From the NCBI RefSeq assembly GCF_934643285.1, contig NZ_CAKUBT010000001.1, positions 124,001-188,000 on the forward strand: a DNA stretch of 64,000 nt. The letters run 5' to 3'. The notes below the pieces were generated by a model. The model was not told the DNA's origin. It made no database searches and was given only the letters and a program-made list of their open reading frames with translations. The stretch is from an uncultured Ellagibacter sp. (lineage in GTDB: Bacteria > Actinomycetota > Coriobacteriia > Coriobacteriales > Eggerthellaceae). Positions 49,688 through 58,753 of the stretch are shown one piece after another. Each line of letters begins with the position of its first letter. Positions within the stretch are counted from its first letter, which is position 1. Position numbers and translations under genes: made by a program.

Positions 49688-52528
49688 ATGGCGAGCAATT
49701 ACAAGAAAACGATGAACCTGCCTACTACCGACTTCGCGATGAGGGGCAATCTCCCGAAAAACGAGCCCAAGCGCCTCGCGGAGTGGGAAGAGGATCATGT
49801 ATACGAGAAGCTGCAGGAGAAGAACAAGGACGCTAAGCCCTTCGTCCTGCACGACGGCCCCCCGTACGCAAACGGACCCATTCATCTTGGCCACGCGCAG
49901 AACAAGATTTCGAAGGACATCATCAACCGCTACAAGGCGATGCGCGGTTTCCGCACTCCCTATGTGCCCGGCTGGGACTGCCACGGTCAGCCGATCGAGC
50001 ACAAGGTCGAGACCATGCTCGGTACCGAGAAGTTCAACCAGCTGCCCACCGAGAAGGTCCGCGAGCTCTGCCGTAAAATGGCTGTCGAACAGGTCGACAC
50101 GCAGCGCCAGGGCTTCAAGCGCCTGGGCGTGCTCGCCGAGTGGGATAACCCCTATCTCACCTATGTGAACGACTACGATGCCACCGACGTCGAGATCTTC
50201 AAGGCCATCTTCGATCGCGGCGCAATCTATCGCGGTCGCAAGCCAGTCCACTGGTGTTCGCACTGTCACACGGCGCTCGCCGAGGCGGAAATCGAGTACG
50301 GCGACGAGGTCAGCCCCGCCATCTTCGTTCGCTTCGAGATGACAACGGTGCCTGCGGGCCTCGAGGCCTGGGAAGGCAAGCTCTGGGTCGACATCTGGAC
50401 CACCACCCCCTGGACTCTGCCCGCCGACGACATCGTCATCCTGCATCCCGAGGCCGATTACGTCGCGGTCGTCCATGACGGCAAGGCGGAGATCATGGCA
50501 CGCGCGCTCGTGGAGAAGGATTGCGCGAAGTTCGGCTACGGCGAGGTCGAGCTTGTGCGCGGCGCCGACGGTGAGCCTTGGAGCATGACCGGCATCGAGC
50601 TGGCACACAACAAGTACAAGCAGCCCATCTTCGGCGATCAGGGCGTTGAGGGCGAGTTCGTCTACGCCGATTACGTCACCTTGGACGACGGCACCGGCAT
50701 CGTCCATGGTGCTCCCGGGCACGGCGTCGACGACTATCTTGTCGGCATGAAGTTCGACATTCCCGTGGTCATGCCCGTCGACGACGACGGTCGCTTCTAC
50801 AAAGGCGACGAGATGGGCACGGGCGGCCCCTGGTCCGGCATGGAGGTCAACGAGGCCAACCCGAAGATCATCGAGTGGCTGCGCGAGCGCGGCACGCTCA
50901 TCCTTCACGAGGACATCAACCACAGCTATCCGCACTGCTGGCGCTGCAAGCAGCCTGTCATCTTCCGCGCCACGAGTCAGTGGTTCGTCTCGATGGACAA
51001 AGCGCTCGACGACGGCCGCACGCTGCGCGAGGAGGCGCTCGAGGAGCTCTCGAAGGTCGCGTTCTACCCGCCCCATGCCGTGAAGCGCATCGGGTCGATG
51101 GTGGAGGGCCGTCCCGACTGGTGCATCTCCCGTCAGCGCAATTGGGGCGTTCCCATTCCTGCTTTCACCTGCGAGGACTGTGGCGAAACGGTCGTGAACG
51201 ACTCGACTCTCGACGCCGTTATCGCACTGTTCCGCAGCAAGGGCTCCGACTGTTGGTTCACCGACGACCCCGCAAGCTACCTTGGCGACGCGTGCGTCTG
51301 CCCCAAGTGCGGCGGCCATCACCTGAAGGTGAACAAGGACATCCTCGACGTGTGGTGGGACTCGGGCGTTTCGCACACCGCCGTGTGCAAACATCGCGAC
51401 AACCTCGAGTTCCCGGCAGATATGTACCTCGAAGGCTCCGACCAGCACCGCGGTTGGTTCATGAGCTCGCTCATGACCTCGGTGGGCGCGTACGGCACAG
51501 CTCCCTACAAGGCGGTCGTCTCGCAGGGCTTCACGCTTGACGGCCAAGGCCGCAAGATGTCCAAGTCGCTCGGCAACGTTATCGACCCGAACAAGGAATG
51601 CGACACCCGCGGTGCCGACGTCATGCGCCTGTGGGTCTCCTCTGTCGATACCTCCAACGACGTCACGTGCGATGGCGAGATCCTCTCCCACGTCGGTGAG
51701 GCGTATCGCAAGATCCGCAACACGCTTCGCTTCCTGCTCGGCGAGATCGAGGGCCGCTTTGACCCCGCGACCGATGCCGTGGCGACCGAAGAGCTGGCCG
51801 GCTACGACAAGCTCGCGCTTGCCCGCCTGTGCCAGGTGCACGAGATCGTGACGGAAGCCTACGAGGGCTATCGCTTCAACGTGGTGTACCGCAACCTCTA
51901 CGATTACGTGACCGAGCTTTCCAACGGTTACTTGAACGCCACCAAAGACCGCGTCTACTGCGGCCAGGCGGACGGTCAGGAACGTCGCAGCGCTCTTACC
52001 GTTTGGGCTCAGATTCTCTCGATGCTCGTGCACGATTTGCAGCCGATTCTCGCGTTCACCTGCGACGAGGTTATGGCGTTTTTGCCCGAGTCTCTTCGCG
52101 ACGGTCAGACCCGCGCGGCGCTGCTCGACTGGTACGAGGCTCCTTGGTCCGCCGAGGAAGCCTCTGCGATGCTTTCCGCCTACAACCAGCTCGCAACGGC
52201 GCGCGACGTCTTCACCAAGGCTTTTGAGGAAGCGAAGGAAGCGGGCGTCGTGACGGAGGGCACGAGCCAGGCGGCTTTCGCCACGCTCACCCTTCCCGCC
52301 GATGCCGCCACTGCATTGGCCGATGTCGACCTCGCCGAGGTCTTCGTCTGCGCGGCGGTGGAAGTCGTCTCGGGCGAGGGCTTCTCCTGTGCCGTCGCTC
52401 CTGCGGTAGGCGAGAAGTGCCCGCGCTGCTGGAACGTGCGCGAGCTCGGTGGCAACGCCAATCATCCGCATGTCTGTGAGCGCTGCGGCGACGTGCTCGA
52501 CTCGATCGGCTTTTCCGAGGAGGACTAG
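49688..52528 (+). CDS. ileS: isoleucyl-tRNA synthetase
   Basis: 946 residues, class I synthetase. GPIHLGHA (HIGH-type, 63-70), WTTTPWTLPADD of the editing domain, the KMSKSLGN signature (623-630), and a C-terminal zinc finger CPRCWN...CERCGD. It charges tRNA-Ile and edits misactivated valine. ATG 49688 has only a weak purine stretch upstream (GAAAGG at about 49669). lspA starts three bases after the stop. Confidence 0.96.
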   Translation: MASNYKKTMNLPTTDFAMRGNLPKNEPKRLAEWEEDHVYEKLQEKNKDAKPFVLHDGPPYANGPIHLGHAQNKISKDIINRYKAMRGFRTPYVPGWDCHGQPIEHKVETMLGTEKFNQLPTEKVRELCRKMAVEQVDTQRQGFKRLGVLAEWDNPYLTYVNDYDATDVEIFKAIFDRGAIYRGRKPVHWCSHCHTALAEAEIEYGDEVSPAIFVRFEMTTVPAGLEAWEGKLWVDIWTTTPWTLPADDIVILHPEADYVAVVHDGKAEIMARALVEKDCAKFGYGEVELVRGADGEPWSMTGIELAHNKYKQPIFGDQGVEGEFVYADYVTLDDGTGIVHGAPGHGVDDYLVGMKFDIPVVMPVDDDGRFYKGDEMGTGGPWSGMEVNEANPKIIEWLRERGTLILHEDINHSYPHCWRCKQPVIFRATSQWFVSMDKALDDGRTLREEALEELSKVAFYPPHAVKRIGSMVEGRPDWCISRQRNWGVPIPAFTCEDCGETVVNDSTLDAVIALFRSKGSDCWFTDDPASYLGDACVCPKCGGHHLKVNKDILDVWWDSGVSHTAVCKHRDNLEFPADMYLEGSDQHRGWFMSSLMTSVGAYGTAPYKAVVSQGFTLDGQGRKMSKSLGNVIDPNKECDTRGADVMRLWVSSVDTSNDVTCDGEILSHVGEAYRKIRNTLRFLLGEIEGRFDPATDAVATEELAGYDKLALARLCQVHEIVTEAYEGYRFNVVYRNLYDYVTELSNGYLNATKDRVYCGQADGQERRSALTVWAQILSMLVHDLQPILAFTCDEVMAFLPESLRDGQTRAALLDWYEAPWSAEEASAMLSAYNQLATARDVFTKAFEEAKEAGVVTEGTSQAAFATLTLPADAATALADVDLAEVFVCAAVEVVSGEGFSCAVAPAVGEKCPRCWNVRELGGNANHPHVCERCGDVLDSIGFSEED

Positions 52529-52531
52529 CGC

Positions 52532-53086
52532 TTGAGCGCCGACAAAGATTTCGAGAACGGGCGGACCGTGCGCGCAGTTGCGCGGCGGTTCGCCGTGTTT
52601 ATCCCCATCGTGGTGGTGTGGCTTGTCCTTGACCAGGCATCGAAGTTGTTCTTCAACGGCTCATACCATGCGGGACAGGTGATTTCCGACCCGATTCTCG
52701 GCATATTCCGCTTCCATCTCGTTTACAACACGGGCGGTGCCTGGAGCATCTTCTCGGGCGCCACCTGGGCTCTTGGCGCGTTCTCGCTCGTGGTTTGCAT
52801 CGCGCTCACAGCCTATCTTGCGCTTACCCCGCAGCGCCCGAACTCTGGCGAGCTCATCGGGATCTCGCTTGTCGTCGCGGGCGGCATCGGCAACGCGATC
52901 GACCGCTTCACGCTTGGCTTCGTCGTCGACTTCATCGAGCCGACGTTTATCGATTTCCCTATCTTCAACGTTGCGGATATTGGTGTGACCTGCGGAATCA
53001 TATTGTTCATCGTGTCGCTTCTCGTCCATGAGCGCACCGAGGCGAAGCGCGCGGTGCGTGGAAGCGAAAATGGGGGTGGGGAATAG
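52532..53086 (+). CDS. lspA: lipoprotein signal peptidase
   Basis: 184 residues with four membrane helices. YNTGGAWSIFSG is the first conserved block and GNAIDRFTLGFVVDFI carries the two catalytic aspartates. It removes signal peptides from lipidated prolipoproteins such as the one at 3937. The start is TTG 52532 with GAGGAGG eight bases before it, inside the ileS end region. The pseudouridine synthase gene starts directly after the stop. Confidence 0.95.
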   Translation: MSADKDFENGRTVRAVARRFAVFIPIVVVWLVLDQASKLFFNGSYHAGQVISDPILGIFRFHLVYNTGGAWSIFSGATWALGAFSLVVCIALTAYLALTPQRPNSGELIGISLVVAGGIGNAIDRFTLGFVVDFIEPTFIDFPIFNVADIGVTCGIILFIVSLLVHERTEAKRAVRGSENGGGE

Positions 53087-54139
53087 ATGGCGCGCATGCT
53101 GAGTTATTCCGCCACGGCGCTCGATGCGGGGGAGCGGCTCGACTCGCTTCTCGCCGCGCGCGCATGCTTTGCGAGCCGCAGCGCCGCCGCGCGGGCAATC
53201 GAGTCGGGCAACGTCTTCGTGAACGGGGCCAACGTTGCCAAGAAGTACGCAGTCGCTGCGGGTGACATGATCGTGTACCAGGAAGAGGAAGAGGTCGAGG
53301 CGGGCCCGGTAACAGGACAGCCAATCGACCTTGACATCCGCTTCGAGGACGACGACCTTATCGTGCTGTCCAAGCAGGTCGGGCTTGTGTGCCATCCGTC
53401 TGTCGACCACACCGATGGGACGCTCGTGAACGCGCTCATCTACCATTGTGGGGTCGACCACCTCTGCAACGTGCAGGGCGAGGACGACCGCCTCGGCATT
53501 GTGCACCGGCTCGATCGCGACACGTCGGGGCTTATGCTCGCCGCGAAGACCGATGCGGCTGGTTATGCCCTTATGGAGGATATCCGCGATCGCGCGGTCG
53601 ATCGCCATTACCTCGCGCTCGTTCACGGCGTGATCGCACCGGACACGGGTATGATCGACGCGCCGATCGCTCGAAGCGCCAACGAGCGAACGCGCATGGC
53701 CGTGCGTGATGTGCCTTCTGCCCGCGACGCCGTCACCACGTTTCGCGTACTCGAGCGCTTCGAGCCGCGCCAGCACGACGACGGGTACACGTTGATCGAT
53801 TGCAAACTGTTCACGGGGCGCACGCACCAGATTCGCGTTCACATGCAGTATGCGAAGCACCCGCTCGTGGGCGACCCTGTCTACACGGCGAATGGGCCGA
53901 AGGATACGCGTGCTCAGCTTGGGCTCAAGCGGCAGTTCCTCCATTCGTTTAAGATCCGCTTCACCCACCCCGAGACCTCCGAGGTGCTCGAGTTCGCAGA
54001 TAACCTGCCGCGCGACTTGGCAGAGGTGCTCAGTGTCCTGGCCGACCGAAGTCGCGGCTTGACCGATGCCGGCCATGAAGTGGCCGCCCTCTTGGCGGAC
54101 GCCCCTCACCCCTCGATCGAGGGCGAGCTACCCGAATAG
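53087..54139 (+). CDS. RluA-family pseudouridine synthase (RluD-like)
   Basis: 350 residues. An S4 RNA-binding domain (about 15-70; RSAAARAIESGNVFVNG) precedes the catalytic domain with HRLDRDTSGLMLAAK (catalytic Asp) and FTGRTHQIRVHM. It isomerises uridines in 23S rRNA in relatives. The C terminus has about 40 extra residues. ATG 53087 abuts the lspA stop; ileS-lspA-rluD order is common. Confidence 0.92.
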   Translation: MARMLSYSATALDAGERLDSLLAARACFASRSAAARAIESGNVFVNGANVAKKYAVAAGDMIVYQEEEEVEAGPVTGQPIDLDIRFEDDDLIVLSKQVGLVCHPSVDHTDGTLVNALIYHCGVDHLCNVQGEDDRLGIVHRLDRDTSGLMLAAKTDAAGYALMEDIRDRAVDRHYLALVHGVIAPDTGMIDAPIARSANERTRMAVRDVPSARDAVTTFRVLERFEPRQHDDGYTLIDCKLFTGRTHQIRVHMQYAKHPLVGDPVYTANGPKDTRAQLGLKRQFLHSFKIRFTHPETSEVLEFADNLPRDLAEVLSVLADRSRGLTDAGHEVAALLADAPHPSIEGELPE

Positions 54140-54151
54140 GAGTGATGCGTT

Positions 54152-55174
54152 ATGGCGTTGCATGGCAAAGAGAAAGTTGGCGTGCTTCTCGTGAACACCG
54201 GGACGCCGTCGGCGCCTGAGCCGAAGGCCGTCAAGCGCTACCTAGCACAATTTCTCATGGACAAGCGCATCGCGCCCATGAATCGTTTCATCTGGTGGTT
54301 CATCCTCCATTTGGCGATCCTGCCGAAGCGAAGCGTCGCATCGGCCGAGAAGTACCGACAGATTTGGACGCCCGAGGGGTCGCCCTTGCTCGTAACGCAC
54401 ACGGCGCTCGCCGCAGCGCTCGAGGCGCGCCTTGAAAGCGAGGGCTTCGACGCTCCCGTTCGCATCGCGATGAGTTACGGCGAGCCGCCCGTCAAGAAGG
54501 CTCTCCGTGAGTTTCGCGAGCTCGAATGCGACAGCATCGTCGTGCTGCCGCTTTACCCGCAAACCGCGCACAGCACGACGCTCTCCGTGAAGGACTCGGT
54601 CGCTCGCGCGGTGCGCCGTGCGCACTGGAAGGGCGACACGACGGTCGTGGAGGGATATGCCGAGCATCCGAGCTATATTCGCGCGCTCGCCGCCTCGATC
54701 AAGCATGCCGGGTTCGGCCAGCAGCCAGGCGACCGCCTCGTGTTCTCGTTCCACTCCATTCCGCTTGTCGACATCGAAGACGGGGACACCTACGAGCTGC
54801 AAACGGGGTCTACAAGCTTACATGTTGCCGATGAGCTGGGCCTCGATCGAAAAACATGGACGATAAGCTACCATTGCCGCTTCGACAACGCGCGCACGTG
54901 GCTGTCTCCCTTCACGAAGGACACGCTCGCTCGTCTGGCCGAGGTCGATGATGGGCGCACATTCATCGTCTGCCCTGGTTTCTCGGTCGACTGTCTGGAG
55001 ACGCGCTTCGATGTGGAAATCGAGTTCGGCGACTTGTATCGCGAGAGCTTGCTCGCGGCGGGCCATCCGGCGGACGACTCCCGCTTCGTGTACGTCCCTT
55101 GCTTGAACCGGAGCCGCGCGCACGTGCGGGCTCTCTGCGATGTTTTGAAACCGTATCTTGGGGAAGGAGAGTGA
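54152..55174 (+). CDS. hemH: ferrochelatase family protein
   Basis: 340 residues. VGVLLVNTGTPSAPEPKAVK at the N terminus, MSYGEPPVKKAL, VVLPLYPQTAHSTT and FSFHSIPLVD, which carries the active-site His, match E. coli-type HemH. It inserts iron into a porphyrin (protoheme or coproheme). No other heme biosynthesis gene is in the window, so its precursor source is open. ATG 54152 follows AGGAG. coaBC follows after four bases. Confidence 0.9.
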   Translation: MALHGKEKVGVLLVNTGTPSAPEPKAVKRYLAQFLMDKRIAPMNRFIWWFILHLAILPKRSVASAEKYRQIWTPEGSPLLVTHTALAAALEARLESEGFDAPVRIAMSYGEPPVKKALREFRELECDSIVVLPLYPQTAHSTTLSVKDSVARAVRRAHWKGDTTVVEGYAEHPSYIRALAASIKHAGFGQQPGDRLVFSFHSIPLVDIEDGDTYELQTGSTSLHVADELGLDRKTWTISYHCRFDNARTWLSPFTKDTLARLAEVDDGRTFIVCPGFSVDCLETRFDVEIEFGDLYRESLLAAGHPADDSRFVYVPCLNRSRAHVRALCDVLKPYLGEGE

Positions 55175-55178
55175 CATC

Positions 55179-56423
55179 ATGAATGATACCTGCCAAGCGA
55201 AGACAGACGATAGGAAGCCCGAAGACGCCGCAGCGCCGTTGGTGCTCCTCGGTGTCACGGGATGCATTGCCGCCTATAAATCCTGCGAGGTTTTGCGCGG
55301 GCTTCAAAAGGCGGGCGTGCGCGTGAAAGTCGTGATGACGAAGAACGCCTGCGAGTTCGTTGGGCCGACCACCTTCCGCGCCCTGACGCACGAGCCTGTC
55401 GCCATCGATACCTTCGGTGACGGTCCGGGGGACCCAATCCATCACGTCTCGCTTGCCGAGGAGTGCGATTTGTTCCTTATCGCCCCTTGCACGGCCAATG
55501 TGCTTGCGAAGATGGCGGCAGGAATCGCCGATGATTTGCTCTCGACGACCGCGCTTGCCTGCACGGCGCCGATTACTGTGGCGCCCGCGATGAACGTGCA
55601 TATGTACGAGGCTGTGGCGACGCAGCACAACATGCAGGTGCTCGCCTCGCGAGGGGTGCACTTCATCGAGCCCGGCGAAGGCTATCTCGCCTGCGGAGAC
55701 GTTGGTCGTGGCCGCCTGGCCGACCCTGCCGACATCGTCGCGAGCGTTCTTGGTATGCTCGGGCGCAAAAAGGATTTGGAAGGGAGGCACGTCGTTGTGA
55801 CAGCCGGCCCTACCGTCGAGCCGATCGACGCCGTGCGGTTCATTTCTAATCCCTCGACGGGCAAGATGGGCTTCGCGATTGCCGAGGCTGCCCTTGAGCG
55901 CGGTGCCGTGGTCACGCTTGTTACGGGTCCTGTTTCCCTTGCGGACGTTCCTGGTGCGAAGATGGTGCGCGTGGGCACGGCCTGCGAGATGAAAGCTGCC
56001 GTCGACGAGGCGTTCCCGTCTGCCGATATCGCCATTTTCTCCGCGGCGGTGTCCGATTTCCGCCCGCGCACGGTATCCGACCGCAAGCTCAAGAAGGGCG
56101 CCGACGATGAGGCGCTCGCGCATATCGAGCTTGTCGAGAACACTGATATCCTCGCCTCGTGCGGGGCTGCGAAGCGCGAAGGCCAGGTGGTCGTGGGGTT
56201 CGCTGCTGAGACGAACGACGTTGTTGGCAACGCACGCAGCAAGCTTTCCCGCAAGAAGGCCGATTTCATCGTGGCGAACGATGTTTCGCGCGGCCAGGGC
56301 TTCGGTGCCGATTCGGACGAGGTGGCTTTTGTCTCGGCTTCGGGGGAGGATCATCTTCCTGAAATGGGCAAACGCGAACTCGCCGATCGAATTCTCGATA
56401 AAGCCCTAGAATTCTTGAAATAG
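55179..56423 (+). CDS. coaBC: bifunctional phosphopantothenoylcysteine decarboxylase / phosphopantothenate-cysteine ligase
   Basis: 414 residues. The N-terminal CoaC flavoprotein half has VLLGVTGCIAAYKSCEVLR, HHVSLAEECDLFLIAP and PAMNVHMYE (Asn of the PXMNXXMW-type motif, with Tyr instead of Trp); the C-terminal CoaB half has VTAGPTVEPIDAVRFISN and SAAVSDFRP. It carries out two steps of coenzyme A synthesis. ATG 55179 follows AAGGAG; an upstream in-frame TTG at 55158 overlaps hemH. Confidence 0.94.
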   Translation: MNDTCQAKTDDRKPEDAAAPLVLLGVTGCIAAYKSCEVLRGLQKAGVRVKVVMTKNACEFVGPTTFRALTHEPVAIDTFGDGPGDPIHHVSLAEECDLFLIAPCTANVLAKMAAGIADDLLSTTALACTAPITVAPAMNVHMYEAVATQHNMQVLASRGVHFIEPGEGYLACGDVGRGRLADPADIVASVLGMLGRKKDLEGRHVVVTAGPTVEPIDAVRFISNPSTGKMGFAIAEAALERGAVVTLVTGPVSLADVPGAKMVRVGTACEMKAAVDEAFPSADIAIFSAAVSDFRPRTVSDRKLKKGADDEALAHIELVENTDILASCGAAKREGQVVVGFAAETNDVVGNARSKLSRKKADFIVANDVSRGQGFGADSDEVAFVSASGEDHLPEMGKRELADRILDKALEFLK

Positions 56424-56427
56424 GGGC

Positions 56428-56456
56428 TTGAAACCTATCGAAGGTAACGGTATTAT
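56428..56456 (+). promoter_or_regulatory. promoter for tRNA-Pro
   Basis: TTGAAA (56428-56433), 17-bp spacer, TATTAT (56451-56456), 37 bases before the tRNA. It lacks the A-rich upstream element of the other tRNA promoters here. Confidence 0.7.
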
Positions 56457-56493
56457 AAACAAGCTGTCTTAAGCGGATGGCAAACAAATGAAT

Positions 56494-56570
<77 letters not shown>

Positions 56571-56578
56571 GCTTACAC

Positions 56579-56617
56579 AAGCGGGTCAGAGGATAAGTCT
56601 TCTGGCCCGCTTTTTTC
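56579..56617 (+). terminator. terminator of tRNA-Pro
   Basis: AAGCGGG...CCCGCTT with interior pairing (CAGAGGA/TCTTCTG) and a T6 tail. Confidence 0.85.
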
Positions 56618-56663
56618 CATTTCTGCAATTGCTACCTCAGCGATAGCCCTTTTACCGACTGAT

Positions 56664-56694
56664 TTCGACCTGCACTCCAAAGGTGCAGGTCGAA
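56664..56694. repeat. 12-bp perfect inverted repeat upstream of the ech operon
   Basis: TTCGACCTGCAC and GTGCAGGTCGAA, seven bases apart, about 100 bases before echA. CCTCCTTTTT follows, so it could be a second terminator; it could equally be an operator. The rest of 56695-56796 holds only the AAAGGAG ribosome site of echA. Confidence 0.55.
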
Positions 56695-56796
56695 TAGCCT
56701 CCTTTTTACTAGAGTAGACGTCACGCGAGTCTCGCGTTCGCCTTCCCCGTTTGCGCTTGGAGCAGGAAGGTCACTATTCAAGTAAAGGAGTATGCG

Positions 56797-58737
56797 ATGG
56801 AGCTAATTGCCTCCCTCATTGTGGTGCCCGTAGTTGCGGCATTGCTGCTTCTCGTGATCAAGAACGACCGCGCGCGCGATGCGATCGCCATTGCCTTCGC
56901 CGCGCTCATTGCGGTGCTCTCGATCGCGTTTGCGGTGGTGTTCGCAGGCCCCGGTACCTATGAGTTCGCCCTGCCCGCCGAATGGGGGCATCCGCTTTCC
57001 CTGGTGAACCTTGCCATCGACCTGACTGTCGCTATCTTCGTCGTGTGCTATGCGGTTCGCTACAAGCGCCCGTTCGCACTGGGCTTGGCGGCGCTGCAGA
57101 TCGTCGTGGCGCTGTGGTTCGAGTTTGCCGTTCAGGCAGGGGCCGAGTTCTCCATGACGATGCGCGTCGATGCGCTCGGCGTGATTATGGTGCTTATCAT
57201 CGGCATCGTTGGCTCGGGTATATGCGTGTATGCTCTGGGCTACATGAAGGACTTCCAAGCTCACGAACTGCACGAGAACCCCCAGGCGCGCGATCGTCGC
57301 CCGTGGTTTTTCGCCATCATGTTCGCATTCCTTTCCGCCATGTTCAATATCGTGCTTGTTGACAACATGGCGTGGATGTACACGGCTTGGGAGGTCACCA
57401 CTCTGTGCTCCTTCCTGCTCATTGGTTTCACGAAGTCCGAAGAGGCCATCAACAACGCCTTCCGCCAGATCGTGATGAACCTGCTTGGTGGCGTTGCGTT
57501 TCAGTTCTCCCTTGTCTATCTGGGCGTTTTCGGCCTGCCGCTTTCGTTCTCGATGTTCGTCGAGCTCGGTGCCGCCTTCCCTGCGCTCGTCATGCTCCCA
57601 GTCACCTTGCTCGCGTTCGCGGGCATCACGAAGGCGGCGCAGATGCCCTTCCATACGTGGCTTCTCGGCGCGATGGTGGCTCCGACACCGACCTCTGCGC
57701 TTCTGCACTCATCGACCATGGTCAAAGCGGGCGTGTTTCTGCTCGTGAAGCTCTCGCCGATCTTCGCGGTGAGCTTGGTACCCTCCGTGATGGTGGTGCT
57801 CGTCGGCGGCCTCACGTTCGCGCTGTGCTCGTTCATGGCTATCTCACAGAGCAATGCCAAGCGTGTGCTCGCGTATTCCACCATTGCTAACCTCGGCCTC
57901 ATCACCGCATGCGCGGGTGTGGGAACCCCCGAGGCCGTTTGGGCGGCAATCCTGCTCATCATCTTCCATGCAGTTGCGAAGAGCCTGCTGTTCCTGTGCG
58001 TCGGCACCGCCGAGCACCATATCGGCAGCCGCAACATCGAGGATATGGACCTACTCTTCGAGCGCATGCCGCGCCTTGCCCGCTTCATGATGCTCGGCAT
58101 CATGTGCATGTTCGTGGCGCCTTTCGGCATGCTTATCGCGAAGTGGGCGACACTCGTGTCCTTCGTTGAAACGGGCAACGTCGCGCTCATCATCCTGCTC
58201 GCATTCGGTTCCGCTGCAACGTTCATGTTCTGGGCGAAGTGGCTCGGCAAGCTCTCGGGAATCGCGGGCGAGCCGCAAAACGTCGAGCTTTCGGTGCATA
58301 AATCCGAGTGGGCGGCGCTGCTGTTGATGGCGGGGCTGGTATGCGTGACGTGTGTTCTGCTCCCAGTCATGTCGTCGGGGCTCGTCGTTCCCTATATCCA
58401 GACCGCGTTCCACTACGGTGGGCAGGACATCTCCGACGGGAACCTTTGGATTGCTGCGATCTGCGCGGTGCTCGTCATCCTTATGCTCTTCGCGGGGCTT
58501 GGCCGTTCTTCTAAGCAGAAGAAGGTTGACGTCTACCTTGCGGGTGCTTCGGCGGACAACGCGGCGCGCACGTTCCGCGGGTCTCTCTCCGCTCCGGTTG
58601 AGGCCACGTCGCGCAATATGTACCTCGACGGCGTCTTCGGCGAGGCTCGCATCGCCCCGATCGGGTCGGGCGCATGCATCGTGATCATGGTTGCGGCGAT
58701 TGCTTGGGCGGCTGCTATGCTGCCTGGCTTGTTGTAG
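56797..58737 (+). CDS. echA: Ech-type hydrogenase subunit A (NuoL/antiporter-like membrane subunit)
   Basis: 646 residues with about 14-16 membrane helices. It shows the antiporter core: WMYTAWEVTTLCSFLLIGF (Glu in the ion path), AGITKAAQMPFHTWLLGAM with functional Lys and HTWL, TPTSALLHSSTMVKAGVFLL, and NAKRVLAYSTIANLGLI. It couples electron flow to proton or sodium movement. ATG 56797 follows AAAGGAG. It is the first gene of a compact six-gene operon in echABCDEF order. Confidence 0.9.
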   Translation: MELIASLIVVPVVAALLLLVIKNDRARDAIAIAFAALIAVLSIAFAVVFAGPGTYEFALPAEWGHPLSLVNLAIDLTVAIFVVCYAVRYKRPFALGLAALQIVVALWFEFAVQAGAEFSMTMRVDALGVIMVLIIGIVGSGICVYALGYMKDFQAHELHENPQARDRRPWFFAIMFAFLSAMFNIVLVDNMAWMYTAWEVTTLCSFLLIGFTKSEEAINNAFRQIVMNLLGGVAFQFSLVYLGVFGLPLSFSMFVELGAAFPALVMLPVTLLAFAGITKAAQMPFHTWLLGAMVAPTPTSALLHSSTMVKAGVFLLVKLSPIFAVSLVPSVMVVLVGGLTFALCSFMAISQSNAKRVLAYSTIANLGLITACAGVGTPEAVWAAILLIIFHAVAKSLLFLCVGTAEHHIGSRNIEDMDLLFERMPRLARFMMLGIMCMFVAPFGMLIAKWATLVSFVETGNVALIILLAFGSAATFMFWAKWLGKLSGIAGEPQNVELSVHKSEWAALLLMAGLVCVTCVLLPVMSSGLVVPYIQTAFHYGGQDISDGNLWIAAICAVLVILMLFAGLGRSSKQKKVDVYLAGASADNAARTFRGSLSAPVEATSRNMYLDGVFGEARIAPIGSGACIVIMVAAIAWAAAMLPGLL

Positions 58738-58753
58738 GAAGGCGAGGCTTCTC

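Noticed and set aside
49610..52471. 953-codon open frame opposite ileS
   Set aside because: Antisense shadow of ileS; no start signal or protein features.
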